43,476 nucleotides of DNA. It comes from a virus. Below, piece after piece: positions 24,533-31,740 of the stretch. The translations under genes and the position numbers were made by a program. The notes beneath the pieces were generated by a model that made no database searches, was not told the origin of the DNA, and was given only the letters and a program-made list of their open reading frames with translations. How positions within the stretch are numbered: the stretch's first letter is position 1; each line of letters opens with the position of its first letter. Location of the stretch: positions 1-43,476 of IMG/VR virus record IMGVR_UViG_3300028765_000224; one strand, 5' to 3'.

Positions 24533-26338
24533 TCAAGCCTCGATCGTAAAAATTGGGAGTCCGAACGACTTGGTCATCGGGTTTGGTTCGTATTCGTCAC
24601 CAGACGCAGCTGGGAGCGGCTTGTCCGTGCCATGTGCCGGTGCGCCGAAGTCGCCACTGTCCTTGTCGCCACCGAAGTCATTGCCGGCCGGCGCCGGTGC
24701 AGCACTACCGGAAGCGGCACCCAGTGGTTGCCCGTCATCGTCAGCATTTTCATCGGCTGGCTCCGCCATCTCCCCCTGCGGTTGCCCGAAATCCTGCTGG
24801 CCCTGTTGTTGCTCAGCCTGCCAGGGTCCGATAAGCGACGGGTTCAATGGCGCATCGCCCCAAGCAGCTTCTATTTTTTCATATCCGCGTTTGGCGCGCA
24901 TCTCGTTGACGGTCAAGACAAGCTTTTCTTCCTCGAACCCCTGCTTTTCGTCCTCGTCGTCGAGGCCAGTGAAGCGGAAGCAATACTTGTCGCTGAACTC
25001 GGCAACGATGAAATCGCTGTAGACATTCTCGAAATAGTGCAGCAACGGCAACAAGCCCTTGTCCTTCGACGAGATGATCTTGTCTTCGGTGTCGTTGTTG
25101 CCGCCGAGACTTGATGTCTTCGAGCTGAAGCTCTCGAAGTTGATCTCTTCCGGCGAGATCCCGTAGACAGCGCAAATGATCGACGTCAAGAAGACCATCC
25201 ACTTGCTGAACATCATCTCGTTGACTTCTTGGCCGAAGTTCTCGAATGCGGCCTTGCTCTCTTGGTCCTTGGATACCAGGACCGGCATCGTCCAGGCGTT
25301 GGCGATACCCTTTGTCATTGCCGACCACATGCGCTTGAAGGCGGCGAGGTCATTGGCATCGTAGTCGCCGGTGAGGTGCAGCAGCCCCTTCGGGATGGCG
25401 TTGCTGTCGAAGAACTTGCCATTGTACGTCATGGCGTTCAGCAGGTTCGTGACCGTCTTGACAAGCAATTCCGTCTCGGATTGGCCGTATCCGCCCACGA
25501 TTACGTCTGCGCGGGGATTGCGCGGAACGTAGATGAGGTCATCGAATGTGTAAGCGGATCGGATTTGCCCCTGCACCACCTGCAGGGCCCGGATCTCGTC
25601 GTCGCCTTGGTAACCAACCTCGGTGCAGAGCCGGATCGTGGCGCCATCGACGGCATAGATGCCATCCATGCCCTGCGAGCGATTGCGCTTGAATTCAGTC
25701 TCGATCGGTGCCGAGTCCATAGTCAAGCTGTCGCGCACTTGCTTGGTCAGAAAGCTAGTGAAGTCGTCGCGCTTGAGCCGTGCCCGCGCGCGCGGGTTTG
25801 TTTCCCATCCGCAGTTGGTGAAAAACGTCTGGAGCGCGGTGATGCTCTCCTTTTCTGGTTTGCCGACAAAGGCATCGCGATCACGCATTCGGATTTCGAA
25901 GCCTGGGCCCTTACCGTTTTCCTGCGCCCGCGCAAAGCGCTGAACTTGGCGAATCCGCGTCCAGATGACTGCCGACAAGACTGGCGTTTGCTCGACCATC
26001 ATCCGCATCGAATCAAATCCGAACGCGCCCGGGCGTTCATAATAGTCCCCCCAGACGCCGACTTGGTTATCATCGAGATCGACCGACTGCATACCAGGTT
26101 GCCGATTGCGGGCCGCCATGCTGGGGAAGTGAATGACATTGTTGCGGGTCAGCGCCTTATTCATCTCCTGTTCTGCATAATTCTCACGCATCCAGTCGAT
26201 AATAGGCGCGATATTGCCAGCAGGTATCAGATCGGAACGCGTAGGCATAAGCGTTTTTTGCAATTCTGCCATCGCGGCGAATTGTTCGTCCGCCGGCGCA
26301 CGCGAGTCGGACAGCAGTTTTCTGGCATTGTCGGTCAT
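24533..26338 (-). CDS. Portal protein
   Basis: A 601-aa protein with the portal hallmarks: VEQTPVLSAVIWTRIRQVQRFA near residue 115-135, DDLIYVPRNPRADVIVGGYGQSE, an aliphatic helix FSKWMVFLTSIICAVYGISPEEINFES, and a long disordered Pro/Gly/Gln tail typical of portals with an extended C-terminus. It forms the DNA entry ring of the head. It is the first gene of the leftward head unit, led by the copy A motif. No terminase gene is next to it; that gene presumably lies outside the window. Confidence 0.9.
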   Translation of the reverse strand: MTDNARKLLSDSRAPADEQFAAMAELQKTLMPTRSDLIPAGNIAPIIDWMRENYAEQEMNKALTRNNVIHFPSMAARNRQPGMQSVDLDDNQVGVWGDYYERPGAFGFDSMRMMVEQTPVLSAVIWTRIRQVQRFARAQENGKGPGFEIRMRDRDAFVGKPEKESITALQTFFTNCGWETNPRARARLKRDDFTSFLTKQVRDSLTMDSAPIETEFKRNRSQGMDGIYAVDGATIRLCTEVGYQGDDEIRALQVVQGQIRSAYTFDDLIYVPRNPRADVIVGGYGQSETELLVKTVTNLLNAMTYNGKFFDSNAIPKGLLHLTGDYDANDLAAFKRMWSAMTKGIANAWTMPVLVSKDQESKAAFENFGQEVNEMMFSKWMVFLTSIICAVYGISPEEINFESFSSKTSSLGGNNDTEDKIISSKDKGLLPLLHYFENVYSDFIVAEFSDKYCFRFTGLDDEDEKQGFEEEKLVLTVNEMRAKRGYEKIEAAWGDAPLNPSLIGPWQAEQQQGQQDFGQPQGEMAEPADENADDDGQPLGAASGSAAPAPAGNDFGGDKDSGDFGAPAHGTDKPLPAASGDEYEPNPMTKSFGLPIFTIEA

Positions 26339-26344
26339 GGTGCT

Positions 26345-26363
26345 AGTATCAAGTCACGACGAC
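26345..26363 (-). promoter_or_regulatory. Conserved promoter-like motif, copy A (leaderless type)
   Basis: Read leftward: GTCGTCGTGAC, TT, GATACT, six bases, ATG of the portal gene. It is identical to copy B over TCGTGACTTGATACT and lies at the divergent junction with the accessory operon. No Shine-Dalgarno precedes the ATG. Confidence 0.6.
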
Positions 26364-26430
26364 CTCATTTTTATGTTGCTTTTATTTGATTGATTGATTA
26401 AAATTGATTAATACCTATGGAGGTGTATCG

Positions 26431-26712
26431 ATGAAGCGTAAAAGTAGGGATGCCAAGTTTTCGCACAATGTTCCTGCTGATTTTTCGTTGGCAGTGCAAA
26501 GAGTGTGCAAGAGAAAGGTGCGCTATGCGGACAAGGGTCCGGCAATTCGCGGCGCCCGGGCATTCATGCAAAATGCAAAAGGACTGTTATCCATGGGCGC
26601 ATATCAATGCCGCCATTGCAACGGCTGGCACATCACCCGCAATACCGATGGCGCGCCGCTGGCGGCCGGCAAGAAAAAGTTTGTTTTAGTGCATCTTTCT
26701 GAGGAACTATAA
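26431..26712 (+). CDS. Small zinc-knuckle-like phage protein
   Basis: A 93-aa basic protein. The motif YQCRHCNGWHITR (about residues 58-70) is a C-x2-C-x3-H possible metal site found in many small phage proteins of unknown role. ATG at 26431 is preceded by an excellent ribosome site (GGAGG). First gene of the rightward accessory operon; the next gene overlaps by one base (TAATG). Confidence 0.75.
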   Translation: MKRKSRDAKFSHNVPADFSLAVQRVCKRKVRYADKGPAIRGARAFMQNAKGLLSMGAYQCRHCNGWHITRNTDGAPLAAGKKKFVLVHLSEEL

Positions 26713-27170
26713 TGCTATTCGAAATCATCAACCCATCCGACCCCTACACCATCGAGGCGAACAGCCTGGAAATCGCTGCAGTGGCATGCTGCATCCTCGG
26801 CGAAGGCAAGTATGCTCTCGCAGAACTCAGCGGTGATAAATCCGGAAATGTTCCAATGTTCATGTTTGGCGGACAAGACGACTGGTTCATGAAGCAGTTT
26901 GGTCGGACCTTCGAGCAATCGTGCAACTACGCATCCCAAGAATGCACCGATGAATTGTGCTGCTGCTTGGCGTCGGTCATGATCGGTGGCGCTGATAACC
27001 GGCGCGCCGCCGAGGAATTGCTCAAGCGCACCGGCACGCCGCAAACTTACTTGGCGGCGTTGTACGAAATGCACGACGCCAAGCGCACCAGCATGAACGA
27101 CATCGGTCGCACTGCCTGGGGCATGGCGGATTTCATCAAGGTCACATTCGGCAAGGAAAAGGTGCATTGA
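26712..27170 (+). CDS. Hypothetical phage protein
   Basis: A 152-aa protein, acidic, with a Cys-rich region (CNYASQECTDELCCCLASVM). It resembles uncharacterised phage accessory proteins in general style. I recognise no family. Coupled to the genes on both sides by 1-nt overlaps. Confidence 0.7.
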   Translation: MLFEIINPSDPYTIEANSLEIAAVACCILGEGKYALAELSGDKSGNVPMFMFGGQDDWFMKQFGRTFEQSCNYASQECTDELCCCLASVMIGGADNRRAAEELLKRTGTPQTYLAALYEMHDAKRTSMNDIGRTAWGMADFIKVTFGKEKVH

Positions 27171-27322
27171 TGGACAGCGGGAAACTGATCTTCATGGCGT
27201 ATGGAGCGATCGCATTTTTGGCCGGATATTTTTGCAGCGAGATCATTTGGCGACTGGCTATCAAGCGCGCCAAGTATCTCGACAAAGACGAAATCGACCC
27301 GTACGATTTCTCCAGCAAATAG
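27170..27322 (+). CDS. Small membrane protein
   Basis: A 50-aa protein with one transmembrane helix (LIFMAYGAIAFLAGYFC, residues 6-22), then a basic and acidic tail (KRAKYLDKDEIDPYDF). The ATG overlaps the TGA of the preceding gene (TGATG-like junction). The basic residues after the helix predict the C-terminus inside. Function unknown. Confidence 0.65.
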   Translation: MDSGKLIFMAYGAIAFLAGYFCSEIIWRLAIKRAKYLDKDEIDPYDFSSK

Positions 27323-27324
27323 CC

Positions 27325-27636
27325 ATGCTCAACGGCATCTACGACAACCAGCGCACCGGCCACCGTGAGGAATATCTCGAAGGCGTCCTGGTCGGCCGCG
27401 CCGGCTGGGTGACACTACGGTGTCGGCCATGGCGATATTACAACGATGTACCGAAAGGAACGATTATGCGTGGTAACCCGAATTGGAGAGCGGAATTGCA
27501 AGCCGGCGCCGAGGTGATCTGGCCTGGTGATCAGCGCGCGCACAAGGTGCTGACGGTCGACCAGGATGCCGGAACATGCATGCTGGAAAATGGCGACGAC
27601 GAACCGATTTCTTGCACCATCGCCGAGTTGGAATAA
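27325..27636 (+). CDS. Hypothetical phage protein
   Basis: A 103-aa protein. The last 56 residues form a small beta-rich domain (AEVIWPGDQRAHKVLTVDQD). The ATG at 27325 follows the preceding stop by two bases. An internal ATG at 27466 has a better ribosome site (AAAGGAACG), so the true product may be 56 aa. No family recognised. Confidence 0.55.
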   Translation: MLNGIYDNQRTGHREEYLEGVLVGRAGWVTLRCRPWRYYNDVPKGTIMRGNPNWRAELQAGAEVIWPGDQRAHKVLTVDQDAGTCMLENGDDEPISCTIAELE

Positions 27637-27638
27637 CC

Positions 27639-27884
27639 GTGCTCGACTTCATCGCTATCGGCCCAGGTCACAAAAAAGGCGGCTATTACGCCGGCTACGT
27701 GCGTCCTGGCACGCGAATTTTTGTACCGCTGGTCGACTGCGACACCAAAGCGCAGGCAGAATCGGCGGCCGATGAGTTGCAGCGCGAAGCCGCTATGCGC
27801 GAACGTGCGGCCGAGATCGCCACGGCGCGATTCGTGCCTCGCAATGTCGTGCGCGGGTTTTATGATGATGATGTGCAGGTATGA
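27639..27884 (+). CDS. Hypothetical phage protein, GTG start
   Basis: An 81-aa protein, GTG start at 27639 two bases after the preceding stop. The first half is beta-rich (KGGYYAGYVRPGTRIFVPLV), the second a helix (SAADELQREAAMRERAAEIA). The stop overlaps the next ATG (ATGA). Function unknown. Confidence 0.6.
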   Translation: MLDFIAIGPGHKKGGYYAGYVRPGTRIFVPLVDCDTKAQAESAADELQREAAMRERAAEIATARFVPRNVVRGFYDDDVQV

Positions 27885-28084
27885 TATCAGGCACCATCTG
27901 GAGACAGTATGAATCCGCTTTGCTTGAGCATGCAATGCTGATTGAGAAGCAAATAGAAGAATTCTTGATTTCCGGCGCGATGTTGCGTGATATAAGCATT
28001 TCTGAAGCTAGACCAACATGGTGCATTAATTTTGAACCAGAACAACCATTTACGATAAGGTTTCCAGATCAATGGATGACATAA
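27881..28084 (+). CDS. Small hypothetical protein
   Basis: A 67-aa protein with an amphipathic helix (ESALLEHAMLIEKQIEEFL) and a short C-terminal strand part. Four-base ATGA overlap with the gene before; 13-nt overlap with the next. Lower GC than its neighbours. Function unknown. Confidence 0.6.
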   Translation: MISGTIWRQYESALLEHAMLIEKQIEEFLISGAMLRDISISEARPTWCINFEPEQPFTIRFPDQWMT

Positions 28085-28248
28085 ACGCCAAACACCCGCC
28101 GCCGCACACTGGGCCGCGTGCGCGCAAACTCACGCCAAACACGATGCTGGTGCGCGGTGTCCTGCATCGCAAACGCCCACTCTGCGGTCCCGACGGCAAG
28201 GTCATCATGCGGCTTGGGCAACCTCAATGGGAATGGATACCGGCATGA
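28072..28248 (+). CDS. Small basic hypothetical protein
   Basis: A 58-aa protein, Pro/Arg/Lys-rich (HPPPHTGPRARKLTP; GPDGKVIMRLGQPQWEWIP). It overlaps the preceding gene by 13 nt and the following YkgJ-like gene by ATGA. The tight coupling supports translation. No family recognised. Confidence 0.5.
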   Translation: MDDINAKHPPPHTGPRARKLTPNTMLVRGVLHRKRPLCGPDGKVIMRLGQPQWEWIPA

Positions 28249-28595
28249 GTACCTGTGACACATGCACCCACCCTGGCGCGTGCTGCAGCGGATTCACAAT
28301 TGGAGGTAAGCATTTCAATATCGATAACTGGAAAATTGAAGCTGAAAACTTCATGGAATTGTATGGACTGTATTATTTCAAACCAGTCCGCCCACTTGTC
28401 GAACAATTGTCTTCATATCCGCCAGAAGGTAAAACTTTAGTGCAATTCGATTGCGAACGGCTTGGCGCCGACGGCCGCTGCACAGATTACGAGAACCGGC
28501 CAGAAACTTGTCGAGTGTATGAAGCTAAAAGCGATCCCCTCTGCGCCATGTACGAACACCAACTGAAAGGAATCCCGATCCGGGTACAGCGATGA
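28245..28595 (+). CDS. YkgJ-like metal-chelating protein
   Basis: A 116-aa protein with the CxxCxxxxxCC-type N-terminal motif (CDTCTHPGACCSGF) and a second Cys group (ADGRCTDYENRPETCRVYE). This matches the YkgJ family, thought to bind zinc or an iron-sulfur cluster. Role in phage biology unknown. Start ATG at 28245 overlaps the preceding TGA; its own stop overlaps the next ATG. Confidence 0.8.
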   Translation: MSTCDTCTHPGACCSGFTIGGKHFNIDNWKIEAENFMELYGLYYFKPVRPLVEQLSSYPPEGKTLVQFDCERLGADGRCTDYENRPETCRVYEAKSDPLCAMYEHQLKGIPIRVQR

Positions 28596-28813
28596 ACACC
28601 ACAACGCAACAAGCGCTGGAGAAGCGCGCCATCGACGCCGAGGCAATGCTCTCAGTCCAGATGAAGATCAATCACAAGCTGCATGACAATTTGGAGAAGG
28701 CGGAAGCGGAGATTGTTGACCTGCGTCTTCAACTCGCCCGTATGCAATTGGACTCTCTGTTACCCCAAGTGCAATCCGCGCAATCAACTGCACACGCCGC
28801 CGCCAGTCGTTAG
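28592..28813 (+). CDS. Small coiled-coil protein
   Basis: A 73-aa protein, continuous heptad pattern (LEKAEAEIVDLRLQLARMQL). ATGA overlap with the YkgJ-like gene. The final ~25 residues overlap in antisense a possible leftward gene (28668-28877), so one of the two may be wrong or the 3' ends may truly overlap. Confidence 0.55.
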   Translation: MNTTTQQALEKRAIDAEAMLSVQMKINHKLHDNLEKAEAEIVDLRLQLARMQLDSLLPQVQSAQSTAHAAASR

Positions 28814-28877
28814 GCGAAGTCGCTTCGAGCGGTTTGTCGAGTTCGGCGATGAGGCGTAATGCTTCGATGGCGTCCAT
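28668..28877 (-). CDS. Possible small leftward gene
   Basis: A 69-aa frame whose first ~40 residues look like a real helical protein (MDAIEALRLIAELDKPLEA; RRRVQLIARIALG). It is headed by the same TCGTGAC-N2-TATATT-N6-ATG arrangement as three large leftward genes. Against it, 146 nt overlap the coiled-coil gene on the other strand. Uncertain. Confidence 0.35.
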   Translation of the reverse strand: MDAIEALRLIAELDKPLEATSPNDWRRRVQLIARIALGVTESPIAYGRVEDAGQQSPLPPSPNCHAACD

Positions 28878-28883
28878 TCATCA

Positions 28884-28898
28884 AATATAGTGTCACGA
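28884..28898 (-). promoter_or_regulatory. Promoter-like motif, copy D
   Basis: Read leftward: TCGTGAC, AC, TATATT, six bases, ATG. It keeps the spacing of copies A-C but shares only the TCGTGAC block and an AT-rich hexamer. GTGACACTATA also matches the core of the SP6 RNA polymerase promoter. Confidence 0.35.
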
Positions 28899-28938
28899 TT
28901 CCAGCACAAAATAATCAATTTAGGTTAATATTGATGGC

Positions 28939-29271
28939 ATGAATACACCGATCAGAACTCAAAGAAAACGGTCAAAAGGCTGGATATTACCGCCGAATAC
29001 AGTCTGCGTGACACGGCCATCGCAATGGGGAAATCCATTTAGCGTGGCGCCGTTGCAGGCAGTTGGGACAATGGTCGGTCCAAATTATATCGCAGTACCG
29101 ACCATTGAGGATGCCGTTGAATGCTATCGCTACTGGCTTGAACTGAACGAACGCGGTAAAGAAATTGCGGCCTTGGCAAAAACTGAACTTCGCGGTAAGA
29201 ATCTTGCATGCTGGTGTAAGGTCGGCGAATTGTGCCATGCCGATGTGCTGTTGGAGGTAGCAAATTCATGA
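28939..29271 (+). CDS. DUF4326 family protein
   Basis: A 110-aa protein with the family signature: PPNTVCVTRPSQWGNPF near the N-terminus, then LRGKNLACWCKVGELCHADV near the C-terminus. DUF4326 proteins are common in phages; their function is unknown. A TAATAT lies 7 nt before the ATG and no strong ribosome site is seen, so a leaderless transcript is possible here too. The stop overlaps the next ATG. Confidence 0.85.
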   Translation: MNTPIRTQRKRSKGWILPPNTVCVTRPSQWGNPFSVAPLQAVGTMVGPNYIAVPTIEDAVECYRYWLELNERGKEIAALAKTELRGKNLACWCKVGELCHADVLLEVANS

Positions 29272-29744
29272 GCAAACGCAAACCCTACAACCCCAACAAA
29301 GCCGCCCAGCGCACTGCATCATTCCAGCGTGCGCGCGAGAACGCGGTTCCGTTGGCAGATGATCAGATCGCCGATCTCTCGATCGCATTCCGCATCGCCT
29401 TCGACCTCATGATCACCGGCCACGCCGATGAGCAGCAGTGGTCGACGTGTACGGTCGCGCTCAATATCGCGCTGATCCTGGCAGAGCGCGGATTTGGCCA
29501 ACACTTCGTTGACGACATCAACGCAGCGCTCGAAGGTGCGTTCCGTGCCCGCGTGCGGGCGCAACGCACTGGGGCATGGGGATACGACGGCGCCGCCATG
29601 ACCGCCATCAAGCGCGCATTCGAGATCCATGAAGCGCAGATTGAGAATGCAACGCGGGCTGACTTGCGTGCGGCCATTGCCGAGATACGCCAGCGCATTG
29701 ACGATGGCGTGGTTTTTGAACAGAGTGTGAGCGCAATCCCCTAG
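29268..29744 (+). CDS. Hypothetical phage protein, 3' end formed by the IS
   Basis: A 158-aa helical protein (basic N-terminus, then LSIAFRIAFDLMITGHADEQ, and a C-terminal helix). ATGA overlap with the DUF4326 gene. Its TAG stop lies inside the left-end hairpin of the IS200/IS605 element (29733-29768), so the last few residues come from the IS and the original C-terminus may have been lost. Family not recognised, though similar phage proteins are likely. Confidence 0.7.
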   Translation: MSKRKPYNPNKAAQRTASFQRARENAVPLADDQIADLSIAFRIAFDLMITGHADEQQWSTCTVALNIALILAERGFGQHFVDDINAALEGAFRARVRAQRTGAWGYDGAAMTAIKRAFEIHEAQIENATRADLRAAIAEIRQRIDDGVVFEQSVSAIP

Positions 29745-29771
29745 ATTTATCTATGGGGTGAGCGATTGCTC

Positions 29772-29799
29772 TTGACTATTTTGCTATAACCTGTATATT
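29772..29799 (+). promoter_or_regulatory. Promoter for tnpA
   Basis: TTGACT, 16-nt spacer, TATATT, about 10 nt before the tnpA ATG. A good sigma70-type match. The short leader lacks a clear ribosome site, which fits the poor expression usual for IS200/IS605 transposases. Confidence 0.5.
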
Positions 29800-29805
29800 G
29801 TCGGC

Positions 29806-30201
29806 ATGGATAAGTTCAAGTCAAATAACAACATCGTTTTTTCGAGCAAGTATCATGTTGTGTGGTGTCCGAAATATCGGCGCAGCGTGATCGTTGGTGA
29901 TATTGAGTTGCGGTTAAAGCAGATTGTCCGCGAGGTGTGCGGTGAGCTTGGGGCGGGAATAATCGAAATGGAAACGATGCCGGATCACATTCATTTGCTT
30001 GTCGAGGTTGACCCTCAATTCGGGATTCATCGGCTGGTAAAGCGCATCAAAGGGAGGTCGTCAAGGCTTCTTCGCCAAGAGTTCAAAAGCCTTAAATCCA
30101 GACTGCCCACGCTGTGGACTAACTCATATTTTGTAGCGACTGTAGGTGGTGCGCCATTGGCGATTATCAAGCAGTACATCGAACAGCAAAAATCAGCATG
30201 A
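29806..30201 (+). CDS. tnpA: IS200/IS605 TnpA (HUH Y1 transposase)
   Basis: A 131-aa protein with the HUH motif MPDHIHLLVEV (His61, His63) and the catalytic Tyr124 in IKQYIEQQ. It cuts and rejoins single-stranded DNA at the element ends ('peel and paste' transposition). Full length for the family and all key residues present, so probably active. The stop overlaps the tnpB start (ATGA). Confidence 0.92.
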   Translation: MDKFKSNNNIVFSSKYHVVWCPKYRRSVIVGDIELRLKQIVREVCGELGAGIIEMETMPDHIHLLVEVDPQFGIHRLVKRIKGRSSRLLRQEFKSLKSRLPTLWTNSYFVATVGGAPLAIIKQYIEQQKSA

Positions 30202-31250
30202 TTCAGGCACAAGTAAAACTCAGGTTAAGCGCCAATAAAGAAGTGCAGCTTAACGATTGGCTGTGGTCTTTGACTGCGGTTCATAATTTCGCCGTGCGCA
30301 AGATCGAACTTGATGCGAAGGATGGGATTTACTATACCGGCATGGACTTTCAGAATATCCTTGCCGACCACGGGAAGAAGATCGACATACCGAGTCACAC
30401 GGTACAGGGCATGTTGGCGCAGGTTCACACGGCATGGTCAAGATGCTTCAAAAAGATCGGCGGAAAGCCGAAGCTAAAAGGAATGCGCAACAAACTCAAT
30501 TCAATCCCGTTCCCTGACCCCATAAAGTCGCAGGAAGGAAACCACATCAAACTGCCTGGTATCGGGTTGTTGCGCTTCCATAAGCAGGACATACCGAAAG
30601 GCAAGATCAAGTGCGGACGCATCATCAAGCGCGCTTCCGGCTGGTATCTGTGCCTGTTCATTGATGCGGAGCGCAAACCTATCCAGCGCACGGCGGACGG
30701 CATGATCGGGATAGACCCCGGCTTTAAAGATTTAATCACCACTTCTGACGGCGAGAAGGTACCGCACCCGAAGGAGTTGCAAGCCTCGCTAGATCGCCTA
30801 GGACAGGCACAGCGCGGCCTCAATCGCAAGCAGGTAGCGAGATTGCATGAGCGCATCAAGAACCAGCGCAAAGACAGGAATCACAAGCTATCGCTGCGAC
30901 TGGTGCAAGAGAATACCTTGATCGTTTTCTCGAAGGACAACATCAAGGGGATAGCAAAGAAGTTTGGGAAGAGCGTATCCAGCAGTGGGCATGCTCAACT
31001 TCGGTCAATGTTGAGTTACAAGAGCATTCAAAGCGGTACTCAATACATCGAAGTCGTTTCCCGTAATTCCACTAGGACTTGTTCGTCATGCGGAGCTTTA
31101 ACCGGGCCGCAAGGATGGGCAGGACTATCAGTAAGACATTGGGAATGTGGATGTGGAGTCCGCCACGACAGAGACGTAAATGCTGCCGTAAACACCCTCT
31201 TGTCCGGCATGGGATGTGCCGCGAATCAGGAGTTACGCCATGTCGCATAA
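30198..31250 (+). CDS. tnpB: TnpB (RuvC-like RNA-guided nuclease) with atypical catalytic site
   Basis: A 350-aa protein. RuvC-I GIDPGFKDL has Asp173. RuvC-III HDRDVNAA has Asp326. A four-Cys zinc ribbon is present (C295, C298, C317, C319). The RuvC-II block, normally I-V-x-E, reads LIVFSKDNIKG with Ser245 in the Glu place. TnpB uses a guide RNA read from the 3' end of its own gene and the right end to cut DNA and help retain the element. The missing Glu means either a rearranged active site, known in some TnpB groups, or a dead nuclease. A 7-bp hairpin (31229-31254) and the right-end hairpin could belong to the guide RNA. Confidence 0.9.
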   Translation: MIQAQVKLRLSANKEVQLNDWLWSLTAVHNFAVRKIELDAKDGIYYTGMDFQNILADHGKKIDIPSHTVQGMLAQVHTAWSRCFKKIGGKPKLKGMRNKLNSIPFPDPIKSQEGNHIKLPGIGLLRFHKQDIPKGKIKCGRIIKRASGWYLCLFIDAERKPIQRTADGMIGIDPGFKDLITTSDGEKVPHPKELQASLDRLGQAQRGLNRKQVARLHERIKNQRKDRNHKLSLRLVQENTLIVFSKDNIKGIAKKFGKSVSSSGHAQLRSMLSYKSIQSGTQYIEVVSRNSTRTCSSCGALTGPQGWAGLSVRHWECGCGVRHDRDVNAAVNTLLSGMGCAANQELRHVA

Positions 31251-31284
31251 CTCCGACCGGAATCCCCCGGATTTATCCGTGGGG

Positions 31285-31389
31285 ATGTTCAATAGCCTCT
31301 ACCGCTGGGCAGACCGCCACCAGACTCTGGTTCTGATCATCATCGCTGCATTAATTCTATTGGGAGGATATCTTGAACAAAATCCATGA
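31285..31389 (+). CDS. Very small membrane peptide at the IS junction
   Basis: A 34-aa frame with one clear transmembrane helix (TLVLIIIAALILLGGYL). The ATG lies immediately after the right-end hairpin of the IS, so any original upstream part has been replaced. It may be the remnant of a larger gene or an intact tiny gene. No ribosome site of its own. Confidence 0.4.
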   Translation: MFNSLYRWADRHQTLVLIIIAALILLGGYLEQNP

Positions 31390-31552
31390 CCTGAAACATC
31401 CTGTACTGGGGCACAAAATCGAGTGGCGCGATAAAGACCATACTGACATCCGCATCAGTATCGAATTCGAGCGCGCGCGTTTGCGTGCGGCAGCGCCAGT
31501 TGCGGCACCATCTCCGGTTAAAAACGTGCGGTCGATTAAGGCTGCGAAATGA
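31373..31552 (+). CDS. Small hypothetical protein, TTG start
   Basis: A 59-aa protein (WRDKDHTDIRISIEFERARLRAA), strongly charged in the middle. The TTG at 31373 has an excellent ribosome site (GGGAGGAT, 6 nt away), which decides this start. It overlaps the membrane peptide by 17 nt and the next frame by ATGA. Confidence 0.55.
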   Translation: MNKIHDLKHPVLGHKIEWRDKDHTDIRISIEFERARLRAAAPVAAPSPVKNVRSIKAAK

Positions 31553-31740
31553 GTAATTTCCCAGATGGCCCTGACCATTCCGAGATTACGGCAATTCTGC
31601 CCGTTCCGCTATTGATGCCGCTATCGTGCAGCAGGAGGAGGCTCCTCATGCCTAACCTTCTTCGCCCTCCTTTTCCTCGCGTCTTCGGCTCTACAATCCA
31701 ATCCACCAAAGGAATAGATCATGAGTGCAGTCATGAGTGA
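31549..31740 (+). CDS. Possible small hypothetical protein
   Basis: A 63-aa frame starting in an ATGA overlap. The first 20 residues look protein-like; the rest is Pro/Arg/Leu-rich and unconvincing. It may be a real coupled gene or only a leader before the methyltransferase. It overlaps the next gene start. Confidence 0.3.
   Translation: MSNFPDGPDHSEITAILPVPLLMPLSCSRRRLLMPNLLRPPFPRVFGSTIQSTKGIDHECSHE

Larger units (their letters stand above)
29733..31288 (+). mobile_element. IS200/IS605 element with tnpA and tnpB
   Basis: Both ends carry the same imperfect hairpin plan: CCCC, 4-bp stem, TTTA loop, bulged T, GGGG. The left end is CCCCTAGATTTATCTATGGGG (29738-29758), which is written here as CCCC-TAGA-TTTA-TCTA-T-GGGG. 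The right end is CCCC-CGGA-TTTA-TCCG-T-GGGG (31264-31284). The stem bases differ but keep pairing, as expected for subterminal palindromes recognised by TnpA. No inverted terminal repeats or target duplications, as usual for this family. Exact cleavage points are not fixed. Confidence 0.88.

Noticed and set aside
26347-26363. Treating TCGTGAC as a significant motif by itself
   Set aside because: A 7-mer is expected several times by chance in this length. Only the extended match plus fixed position relative to start codons and unit heads carries weight.
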